Assembly (NCBI GenBank): GCA_030145365.1
Contig: JAQYVS010000287.1
Span: 1 to 12,548, forward strand
Reading direction: 5' to 3'
DNA: 12,548 bases
Origin: Desulfofustis sp.
GTDB lineage: Bacteria; Desulfobacterota; Desulfobulbia; Desulfobulbales; Desulfocapsaceae
A program made the position numbers and the translations under genes. Each line of letters opens with the position of its first letter. Position 1 is the stretch's first letter. Shown in pieces: positions 5,898 to 12,548 of the stretch. The notes beneath the pieces are model-generated. The model made no database searches and had not been told where the DNA came from. It saw only the letters and a list, made by a program, of their open reading frames with translations.

Positions 5898-7247
5898 CTA
5901 CCCCCTGGCTCCAGTCTTTTCTTTTATCTTAAGCACCTTTTGAGAAATTTTCTTCATCTCTCCGATGACTTTTTCTTCATCGATGCTCAGCAATTGCCGA
6001 TTTTTCATCACTAATCGGCCGTTGATGATCGAGTGGATGACATCACTCCCCCGAGCGCAATATACCAGGTGAGAGGGGATGTTGTAGATTGGAGTGAGAT
6101 GCGGTTGATCCAGGTCCAGTACGATTAGATCTGCTTTCTTGCCGTCTTCTAAGGTTCCGATCTGCTGCTCTGCAGCCAATGCCGAAGCACCGCCCATGGT
6201 GCCGCAGTGCAATGTGGTTTCAGCGTTCATAACGGTTGGGTCCAGGGCTGCGACTTTATGTACTTTGGCCACACTGCTCATTTCGGAAAACATATCAACG
6301 TCATTGTTAGAGGCGGGGCCATCAGTACCGAGCGAGACGGTAATCCCCTGTTCCAAGAGTTCAGGAACCGGGGCCGTACCGGAGGCAAGTTTCATGTTGG
6401 ATTCAAGGCAATGACTTACCTTTACCTGATATTTCGCAAGTGTTGCAATTTCATCGGGATTCAGCTTCACACAATGTGCTGCCAGTAAGCGTTCATTCAG
6501 CAGGCCTAATTTCTCAAGATGCTGGACCGGAGTTACACCGTATTGCTTCAGGCAGGTATCAACTTCCGAATCGGTTTCAGAGAGGTGAATAACAAATAGA
6601 GCATTGTATTCCAGCGCCAGTTTTCCGCAGGCTTCAAGCAGTGACGGGGCGCAGGTGTATACACTGTGCGGATCAACACTGATGGTAATCAGGGGATGCT
6701 TTTCATAGTGCTCAAATAATTCGCTTACGTAGCTGAAACCGTTTTCAAGCGTACCATATGACGGTGAGGGGAAATCATATAAGGCTTCGCCCAGCCAGGC
6801 GCGAATCCCTGTTTCGTCCACGGCCCGGGCTACCTCTTTGGCAAAAAGATACATATCGCAGAAACTGGTGGTTCCCGATTTTATCATTTCGGCAATGGAG
6901 AGCAGGGTCGATTGATAGACCATTTCTGAATCCAGTTCGGCTTCCACGGGAAAGATATGTTCCTGAAGCCAGACCATCAATGGCAGATCGTCGGCAATCC
7001 CTCGAAGATAACTCATCGGTGCATGGGTATGAGTATTGATGAGGCCAGGCATGAGCAGACCGGCCGGTTCATGCAGTTCAGGAGTCTGGGGAAATTGCTG
7101 CAACAACTCGTTCCGGCTGCCGATTGCGAGAATGGTATCGTTGCAAATTGCTACAGCTCCATCTTTGATTCGATCCCGATGAAGCCAGGTGGGCAGCACA
7201 TACCTTCCTGAGACAATAAGGTCCGCCTGATTGGTAGTATTTTTCAT
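5898..7247 (-). CDS. mtaD: 5-methylthioadenosine / S-adenosylhomocysteine deaminase (amidohydrolase)
   Basis: This 449-residue metal-dependent deaminase of the amidohydrolase superfamily would convert methylthioadenosine, S-adenosylhomocysteine or adenosine to the inosine form with release of ammonia. The metal site is complete: H73 and H75 in NTHTH, H221 with E224 in HLSET, and D309 in LGTDG. VDPHSVYT at 191-198 and AAHCV at 256-260 are typical of the MtaD/SsnA group, as is LRGIADDLPLMVWL at 81-94. It lacks the longer features of guanine deaminases or chlorohydrolases, although TrzA/AtzA-type enzymes share the same motifs. The start codon overlaps the stop of the phosphorylase gene by 4 bases (ATGA), with only a poor ribosome site, so translation is probably coupled. 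Length and motifs are standard for the family. Confidence 0.9.
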   Translation of the reverse strand: MKNTTNQADLIVSGRYVLPTWLHRDRIKDGAVAICNDTILAIGSRNELLQQFPQTPELHEPAGLLMPGLINTHTHAPMSYLRGIADDLPLMVWLQEHIFPVEAELDSEMVYQSTLLSIAEMIKSGTTSFCDMYLFAKEVARAVDETGIRAWLGEALYDFPSPSYGTLENGFSYVSELFEHYEKHPLITISVDPHSVYTCAPSLLEACGKLALEYNALFVIHLSETDSEVDTCLKQYGVTPVQHLEKLGLLNERLLAAHCVKLNPDEIATLAKYQVKVSHCLESNMKLASGTAPVPELLEQGITVSLGTDGPASNNDVDMFSEMSSVAKVHKVAALDPTVMNAETTLHCGTMGGASALAAEQQIGTLEDGKKADLIVLDLDQPHLTPIYNIPSHLVYCARGSDVIHSIINGRLVMKNRQLLSIDEEKVIGEMKKISQKVLKIKEKTGARG

Positions 7248-8098
7248 GGCAGTTGTAGCTCTTCTATTCTCTGAATAAACTCAGTGATCAACTTCTCCAG
7301 CCTCGATGAAGCCTTGGCAGCTTCTGCGATGATGTCTTCGAGTAAAATCGGCTGGAAATTGTCCGGATCGTTTACATTGGCCACAACGGATAAGCCCAGC
7401 ACCTGCATGGAACCGTGGAGAGCGACAATGACCTCTGGTACAGAGGACATGCCGACGGCGTCGGCCCCGGATTCTCTGAGCCAACGGGTTTCTGCCGGTG
7501 TTTCAAGACTTGGTCCGGGAATACAGACGTAAGTGCCGGTGACCACTTTTTCTATATTGCAGGCATCAGCACAATTCAGCACTGTTTTTATCAGTTTCGG
7601 CTTGTAAGGCTCAGAAAGATCTGGAAACCGAGGTCCCCACTCGTCCACATTTGGCCCGCGTAATGGATTTTCGCCCAGGAAATTGAGGTGATCGCGTATC
7701 ACCATGATGGTTCCCGGCTGAAAAAGCGGATTCAATCCGCCGGCTGCGTTGGTGATAATCAGCGTCTTAACTCCCAGAACCTGGAGTACTCTGACTGGTA
7801 GAGTTATTTCACGGGTGGAATAGCCTTCATAGAAATGAAATCTGCCGGAAAGAGCAATTAATCGGTGAGAGCCGAGGTGGCCGATGATCAATTTACCTTG
7901 ATGGCTGGCTACCGTTGACTGGGGAAAAAAAGGAATATCCTCGTAGGGGATAACGTGTTCGGCTTCGATTCTATCAGCCAAATTGCCCAATCCTGTTCCA
8001 AGTTGGAGGACAGTATTGGGTATTTCATGAGTAAAACGTTTTATATAAGAGGCGGCCTGGCTAACCTGTTCAACATAGGAGACATTGTCCCGGTTCAT
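7244..8098 (-). CDS. punA: Purine nucleoside phosphorylase (trimeric PNP/MTAP family)
   Basis: This 284-residue cytoplasmic enzyme would split purine nucleosides with phosphate into free base and ribose-1-phosphate. Visible marks are the phosphate loop GTGLG at 34-38 and GRFHFYEGY at 85-93. TNAAGGLNP is at 116-124, RDHLNFLGENPLRGPN at 135-150, GPSLET at 195-200 and GADAVGMSSVPEV at 211-223. Glu199 and Asn241 occupy the positions that select 6-oxopurines (hypoxanthine, guanine). Methylthioadenosine phosphorylases have Ser and Asp there. Next to mtaD this suggests that the natural substrate may be methylthioinosine or inosine made by the deaminase, as known for methylthioinosine phosphorylase in Pseudomonas. 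It overlaps thrC and mtaD by 4 bases each. The family is sure. The substrate is inferred. Confidence 0.9.
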   Translation of the reverse strand: MNRDNVSYVEQVSQAASYIKRFTHEIPNTVLQLGTGLGNLADRIEAEHVIPYEDIPFFPQSTVASHQGKLIIGHLGSHRLIALSGRFHFYEGYSTREITLPVRVLQVLGVKTLIITNAAGGLNPLFQPGTIMVIRDHLNFLGENPLRGPNVDEWGPRFPDLSEPYKPKLIKTVLNCADACNIEKVVTGTYVCIPGPSLETPAETRWLRESGADAVGMSSVPEVIVALHGSMQVLGLSVVANVNDPDNFQPILLEDIIAEAAKASSRLEKLITEFIQRIEELQLP

Positions 8099-9495
8099 GA
8101 CTTGCTGATACCATGCTGTACTATATAGGCCATAATGTCGTTCCGGTCACAGTCCATGATTTCACAACGAGTGGGACGATCTTCCAGATCTGAGAGAACT
8201 GGCGGCACTTCAGCTTGAGTTCCTGTGGCTTTTTCCACCGTAGCTCCAAATTTCGCCGGATGAGCCGTTGCCAGACAGATTACCGGTACGCCCAGGTCCT
8301 GATGCTGCTCGGCTGCCCGAATGCCAACGGCCGTGTGCGGGTCGAGTATATAGTGATGTTCCTTGTGATAGCGTGAAATTGTTTCCAGAACTTCTTCCTC
8401 GGATATTGTTGAGGCAACAAAATCCCGCTTGATATGGGACATATAATCCTGTAGATACAGCTTCCCGTCGACACTGAATTTCAGCATGGCCTCTCGAACC
8501 AGGTCCGGCTCACAGTCCATGAGATAGTAGAGGTAGCGTTCAAAATTGGAAGCTGCCTGAATGTCCATCGAAGGTGAAGATGTGCTCATTACCTCACCCA
8601 GCGAGTAATCACCGCTATTGACAAACCTGGACAGGATATCATTTGAATTACTGGCCAGGATCAGTTTGCTGATACACCCTTCAGGCAACATTTTTTTGGC
8701 AATGTAACCGGCAAAAATATCACCGAAATTTCCGGTGGGTACGGAAAAAGCCGCAGCCCGATGTTTCTCATGTCCGGAGATGTGCAGACAGCTGAAAACA
8801 TAATATACGACCTGGGCGAGAATTCTTGCCCAGTTGATAGAGTTTATCGCTCCCAAATGGTAGCTGTTTTTAAATTCAACGTCGCCGAAAATGCCTTTGA
8901 CAAGTGCCTGGGCATCATCAAATGTCCCGTTAACCGCAATGTTGAAGACATTGGAATCGCTAACGGTTGTCATCTGTTTTTCCTGGACCTCACTGATACG
9001 ATTGTGCGGATGCAGGATAAAGATATTTATGCGCTCTTTGCCTTTGACGCCATGAATTGCCGCACTGCCGGTATCTCCGGAAGTGGCGCCGATGATATTC
9101 AAAAATGTGTCATCACGCTTCAGGAGATAGGTGAAAAGGTTTCCTAAGAACTGAAGAGCAATATCTTTAAAGGCCAGTGTCGGCCCGTGAAACAGTTCGA
9201 GTATGTGTATTCCATCAATGTGAACAAGTGGAGTAACCTCGTTGTGGCTGAATGAGGCATAAGAGTCGCTAATCAACGATTTAAGATCCGAGTTTGGTAT
9301 ATCGTCGATAAATCGGGACATGATCTCAAAAGCCAGATCACTGTAGCTGAGGTCCTGCCAGGACTCAAACGTTGCCCGATCGATTCTTGGAATGGCGCGG
9401 GGGAGCAGCAGTCCCCCGTCTTCAGCCAGACCGGTCAGAACAGCTTGAGTAAAAGAAAGTGATGATGTGGTTCCACGTGTACTGAGATATTGCAT
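8095..9495 (-). CDS. thrC: Threonine synthase
   Basis: This 466-residue PLP enzyme converts O-phosphohomoserine to threonine, the last step of threonine synthesis. MQYLSTRG at the start is the standard N-terminus of the family. LAEDGGLLLP follows at 23-32. The PLP lysine is K110 in HGPTLAFKD (103-111). GATSGDTGSAA at 136-146 and SVPTGNFGDIFAGY at 251-264 are the phosphate- and PLP-binding loops. LATAHPAKF at 408-416 is also typical. The length suits the longer bacterial type. A start 126 bases further up (9621) would overlap rsfS and add an Arg/Pro-rich stretch unlike any threonine synthase, so ATG 9495 is preferred despite a weak ribosome site. Its stop overlaps the phosphorylase start by 4 bases (ATGA). 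Confidence 0.95.
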   Translation of the reverse strand: MQYLSTRGTTSSLSFTQAVLTGLAEDGGLLLPRAIPRIDRATFESWQDLSYSDLAFEIMSRFIDDIPNSDLKSLISDSYASFSHNEVTPLVHIDGIHILELFHGPTLAFKDIALQFLGNLFTYLLKRDDTFLNIIGATSGDTGSAAIHGVKGKERINIFILHPHNRISEVQEKQMTTVSDSNVFNIAVNGTFDDAQALVKGIFGDVEFKNSYHLGAINSINWARILAQVVYYVFSCLHISGHEKHRAAAFSVPTGNFGDIFAGYIAKKMLPEGCISKLILASNSNDILSRFVNSGDYSLGEVMSTSSPSMDIQAASNFERYLYYLMDCEPDLVREAMLKFSVDGKLYLQDYMSHIKRDFVASTISEEEVLETISRYHKEHHYILDPHTAVGIRAAEQHQDLGVPVICLATAHPAKFGATVEKATGTQAEVPPVLSDLEDRPTRCEIMDCDRNDIMAYIVQHGISKS

Positions 9496-9584
9496 AGAAT
9501 TACCACTGTCTCGTTTGAGTCTTTTCGGTGGTTGTCGGCCGTGCTGTCGTCCGTATGGCCGAAATTGGAATGTGACTGAAGTGT

Positions 9585-9959
9585 TCAGAAAGGAAGTTCG
9601 ACACGGGGGGCGTCGTGCCACAATCCTTCCAAATCATAGAAGCCTCGCTGTTCATGGTAAAAAACGTGAACAACAACATCATTAAAATCCAGCAACACCC
9701 ACTTACCTTCGGAAAGACCTTCCGCCCGACTGGTATTTATACGTTTTGAACGCAGCTCGTTCTCCATACTTTCAGCAAGAGCTTGAACATGGCGCGTGGA
9801 TCTGCCACTCATTATAACAAAAAAATCGGTAAATGAGGACATCTTCCGAACATCAAGTATGGTGATATCCTCGCCTTTGCTTTCAGCACCAATCTCTGCA
9901 CAAAGGGTTGCCAATTGCTGCCCATCGAAAGATTGGTATTCTTTTTTTATTTGTTTCAT
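9585..9959 (-). CDS. rsfS: Ribosome silencing factor RsfS (Iojap family)
   Basis: This 124-residue protein would bind ribosomal protein L14 on the large subunit and block subunit joining when nutrients run low. Family marks are ITILDVRKMSSFTDFFVIMSG from about residue 32, SxRHVQALAESME, the SEGKWVLLDFNDVVVHVF segment at about 83-100 and the closing YDLEGLWHDAP. The length is normal. AAGAGAG just before the ATG is a fair but close ribosome site. It follows the topoisomerase gene after 31 bases and precedes thrC by 89 bases, with no promoter or terminator that I can recognise in either gap. In many bacteria rsfS sits beside nadD or rlmH, and neither is seen here. Confidence 0.93.
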   Translation of the reverse strand: MKQIKKEYQSFDGQQLATLCAEIGAESKGEDITILDVRKMSSFTDFFVIMSGRSTRHVQALAESMENELRSKRINTSRAEGLSEGKWVLLDFNDVVVHVFYHEQRGFYDLEGLWHDAPRVELPF

Positions 9960-9990
9960 GTCTCTCTTATGGTGCTAAAGCGATGGCGTG

Positions 9991-12447
9991 TCAACTCTTT
10001 TTCCTGCTTTTTCCGGTTCTTCTCGGCGGAAATTCGAAGGTGATTTTACCTTTTTTGTCAAGAAGTAAGTAGGCATCGAATTTCTTCCGTTTTTTTGAAA
10101 TAAAACCGGTAATAAGAGCAGTCTTGCCATCTTTTAGAAGCTGTTGGATATTTTCGGTTGATATGTTTTTCGACAGAATGACTTTACTGATTCTCAAACC
10201 GTTTTTATCATCACCGCCGATGGCAGATTCCGACATATATCCGGACGGAGTTTCGTAGACCGGACTTTGATCGACGGGGGACACCCCCAGAGAACCGTTT
10301 TTCTTGACCTCTTCAATATCAAGGCCGGCGGTGGAATCGGGAAAGAGAAATTCAACTTTCTGATTTGTCAATTTAATTGATGCAACAAACGGTTTTCCTT
10401 TTTTTGAACGAAAATCACCAAACGGTCCGATGGTTTCTCCTGTGATCAGCTGAACGATTTCTGTTTCCTGCATGATTCTGCCACCCAGAATTTTTCGGAT
10501 TGTGATCTGTTCATCCTCACTGATGTAAGCGGTCGGAGTTTCCTGAAAAACAATGGAGTTTACCGGGCTGAATTTGGCTTCTTTCCCTTCTGGTGTATAG
10601 TTTTTTATGCGCAAGGTGATCTGCTCGGTCAGATCACGAATCTCTTTCATAAAGGTTGGCCTGGTTAGGGTGCCTTTAAGAATCTGGCTGAGCTTGTATT
10701 CCCATTCACCGGTCATTTCCGGTGAAGCCAGAACGTCAATTTTCATGGCCTCAAGCAAAGACAGCAATTCAAAAGCCTTGCCTGTCGGGGTCAATTCCCT
10801 TCCTTCTCTGACCAGATATTTATCTTTAATCAGTTTTTCGATAATTGAGGCTCGTGTAGCTGGAGTTCCCAGCCCACGCTCCTTCATGGCTTCGGCCAGT
10901 TCGTCGTCATTCAGCATTTTCCCTGAATGTTCCATCGCCGATAACAGGGTTGCTTCACTAAAGCGTGGTGGCGGCTTGGTTTCCTGATCAATCTGCTCGA
11001 TAGAACTGCAGGTAACTGAGGTACCAGCGGGGATCGGGTCAATGATGCCTTCCCCTTTCTCCTTTTTCCCGGCCAGATAGACGGCCTTCCATCCCGGATC
11101 TTTGAGAATATTGCCTTCGGTTAAAAATGATTCGTTCTCAACAACTGAAATTCTTTTTGTCTTCAGATAGCGGGCAGGCGGAAAAAAGACTGCCAGAAAA
11201 CGCTGAACCACCATGGTGTATATTTTCAGTTCAGCTTCACTCAAATTTGAGGGAAGTTTACTGGTTGGAATTATCGCATGATGGTCCGAGACTTTTGCAT
11301 TGTTGAATATTCTCGGATTAGGCTTGATATACTTATTTTTAATAATCGTTTCTGCATGGGAGCCAAGGGTCCAGTTCTTCTGACTGGTTGTCAGTGACCG
11401 AGCTGTTTTCTGATAATCGTCTGGCAGGTAGCGAGAGTCGGTTCGCGGGTATGTCAGTAACTTATGCCTTTCATACAGTGCCTGGGCTATTGATAACGTG
11501 TTCTGGGCCGAAAATCCGAATCGGGAGTTGGCCTCACGCTGCAGGGCGGTCAGATCGTAGAGCTGGGGAGGAGCTTGTTTTGTTTCTTTAACGCTGTCTG
11601 TAACTGACGCGGGTTTGCCGCTGCAGGCAGCTGTAATCGCCCGGGCTTTGGCGAGATCCCAGATCCGGTCTGCACGGCTGTCGGGATCGGACTTGTTTTT
11701 CTTGAATGAGGCATCGATCCACTTTCCGTTGTACTGCGATTCGCTATAAGCGAAGGTCGCATGCAGGTTGAAATAGCCCCTAGGCTTGAACTCCAGTCGC
11801 TCCCGTTCCCTTTTAACAAGAAGGGACAAAGTCGGTGTCTGGACTCTGCCGCATGGTGTCTTGAAAAACCCACCAAATCTAGAGTTATAGGCAGTCATGC
11901 CCCTGGTTGCATTGATGCCGATAAGCCAGTCTGATTCGGAACGGCACAGAGCTGTATCCTCAAGCGGCACCATTTCTTCGTTTTCTCTGAGCGATGAAAA
12001 CCCCTTCTTAATGGCGTCATTGGTCATCGACTGCAGCCAGAGTCGCTTCAATTCTTTTTTCGCAACCGATTTGTTCCAGACATAGCTCATGATGTATTTG
12101 AATATGAGCTCTCCTTCCCGACCAGCATCACAGGCGTTGATAATCGTCGTGACATCTTTTCTTCTAATCAGTTTCTGCAGGGCGTTAAATTGGCTTTTAG
12201 TGCCATCCAATATCTTAAGTGAAAAAGTATCGGGCAGGATAGGCAAATCCCCCATACGCCATTTCTGGTATTGAGGATTCATTTCTTCCGGATAACAAAT
12301 CGAGACCAGATGCCCTACAGCGTACGAAACGATGTAACCGCTGCTCTCGTAATGGGTCCGGGTCTTTTTAAACGAACCGGGAAGCACCTTGGTCAAATCA
12401 GCAGCTACACTGGGCTTCTCGGCGATTATTAATGTTTTATCAGTCAT
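9991..12447 (-). CDS. topB: DNA topoisomerase III (type IA), with Toprim C-terminal repeats
   Basis: This 818-residue type IA topoisomerase would cut and pass single strands, decatenating replication or recombination intermediates. The Toprim domain has the catalytic Glu in IAEKPS (E10) and DAGREGELI at 107-115. The active tyrosine is Y333 in LLTYPRTDSRYL. SDHHAIIPT lies at 387-395 and RGLGTPATRASIIEKL at 524-539. After about residue 590 there are no zinc fingers. Instead two or more topoisomerase C-terminal repeats appear: IGPFGDFRSKKGKPFVASI at 673-691 and ALITGFISKKRKKFDAYLLL at 777-796, with a basic tail. DAGREGE rather than DxDREGE is usual for Bacillus-type TopB, so this is TopB and not TopA. 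ATG 12447 is chosen because it begins directly at the conserved MTDKTLIIAEKPS. In-frame ATG 12474 and TTG 12480 add only unconserved residues. Confidence 0.93.
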   Translation of the reverse strand: MTDKTLIIAEKPSVAADLTKVLPGSFKKTRTHYESSGYIVSYAVGHLVSICYPEEMNPQYQKWRMGDLPILPDTFSLKILDGTKSQFNALQKLIRRKDVTTIINACDAGREGELIFKYIMSYVWNKSVAKKELKRLWLQSMTNDAIKKGFSSLRENEEMVPLEDTALCRSESDWLIGINATRGMTAYNSRFGGFFKTPCGRVQTPTLSLLVKRERERLEFKPRGYFNLHATFAYSESQYNGKWIDASFKKNKSDPDSRADRIWDLAKARAITAACSGKPASVTDSVKETKQAPPQLYDLTALQREANSRFGFSAQNTLSIAQALYERHKLLTYPRTDSRYLPDDYQKTARSLTTSQKNWTLGSHAETIIKNKYIKPNPRIFNNAKVSDHHAIIPTSKLPSNLSEAELKIYTMVVQRFLAVFFPPARYLKTKRISVVENESFLTEGNILKDPGWKAVYLAGKKEKGEGIIDPIPAGTSVTCSSIEQIDQETKPPPRFSEATLLSAMEHSGKMLNDDELAEAMKERGLGTPATRASIIEKLIKDKYLVREGRELTPTGKAFELLSLLEAMKIDVLASPEMTGEWEYKLSQILKGTLTRPTFMKEIRDLTEQITLRIKNYTPEGKEAKFSPVNSIVFQETPTAYISEDEQITIRKILGGRIMQETEIVQLITGETIGPFGDFRSKKGKPFVASIKLTNQKVEFLFPDSTAGLDIEEVKKNGSLGVSPVDQSPVYETPSGYMSESAIGGDDKNGLRISKVILSKNISTENIQQLLKDGKTALITGFISKKRKKFDAYLLLDKKGKITFEFPPRRTGKSRKKS

Positions 12448-12484
12448 AGTTTTAACGCTATCCGGCCAGATCATGAACAATTTG

Positions 12485-12514
12485 ATTGTATCTCAGTCTG
12501 TCGCTTCCGGCCAA
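12485..12514 (-). promoter_or_regulatory. Putative sigma-70 promoter of the topB-led operon
   Basis: On the minus strand TTGGCC (12514-12509) and TACAAT (12490-12485) are separated by 18 bases. Transcription would begin near 12478, about 30 bases before ATG 12447. This would exclude the TTG at 12480 and fits the chosen start. The -35 match is moderate. Confidence 0.4.
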
Positions 12515-12548
12515 TTCTCAGGTTGATTTGTGAGACGTTGTATTAATC

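Noticed and set aside
9496..9621. Longer threonine synthase start at 9621
   Set aside because: It would overlap rsfS by 37 bases and add an Arg/Pro-rich stretch without likeness to the family. MQYLSTRG at 9495 is the standard N-terminus.
12448..12480. Longer topB start (TTG 12480 or ATG 12474)
   Set aside because: The added residues are not conserved, and the putative promoter would start transcription at about 12478.
1..12548. CRISPR arrays, tRNA/rRNA genes, transposases, attachment sites
   Set aside because: I saw no spaced direct repeats, cloverleaf-like sequence, transposase motifs or flanking duplications on either strand.

Overview
All recognisable genes in this window lie on the minus strand, so transcription runs from high to low coordinates. 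The gene families are housekeeping and anaerobe-like. They include a split, archaeal-type glutamate synthase with many iron-sulfur motifs, two short TatA proteins, a methylthioadenosine/S-adenosylhomocysteine deaminase next to a purine nucleoside phosphorylase, and a Bacillus-type topoisomerase III. Together these suggest a strictly anaerobic, Gram-negative bacterium, most plausibly a sulfate-reducing Desulfobacterota (Desulfobulbales-like). That placement is inferred from gene families and arrangement only. I see no mobile element, CRISPR array, tRNA or rRNA.

Layout in transcription order. (1) A topoisomerase III gene (12447-9991) follows a possible sigma-70 promoter near 12485-12514. (2) rsfS (9959-9585), a ribosome-silencing factor, follows 31 bases later. 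(3) Then come thrC (9495-8095), a purine nucleoside phosphorylase (8098-7244) and mtaD (7247-5898). These last three are joined by two identical 4-base ATGA stop/start overlaps, a strong sign of translational coupling. (4) Two adjacent tatA paralogues follow (5786-5592 and 5557-5312), with their own possible promoter. (5) A 301-base non-coding gap (5011-5311) holds a good sigma-70-like promoter, a weak sigma-54-like match and some inverted repeats. (6) The last unit is a glutamate synthase operon: a glutamine amidotransferase subunit (5010-3868), an FMN-containing synthase subunit with a two-cluster ferredoxin domain (3910-2270), and a large fused protein (2218 to beyond the window edge). The fused protein joins the GXGXG structural domain, a GltD-like FAD/NAD(P) reductase and a C-terminal ferredoxin-like domain.

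How they work together. The last three genes make one enzyme spread over polypeptides in an unusual way. Ammonia is released from glutamine by the amidotransferase and used with 2-oxoglutarate at the FMN subunit. Electrons come from the pyridine-nucleotide reductase part through several Fe-S clusters. The phosphorylase/deaminase pair fits a deamination route for recycling the by-products of S-adenosylmethionine chemistry: MTA or SAH is converted to the inosine form, and the methylthioinosine is then split with phosphate. No wholly new system is evident. The points most worth checking are the fused glutamate synthase subunit, its altered cofactor-binding loop and cysteine pattern, and the coupled thrC-phosphorylase-mtaD cluster.
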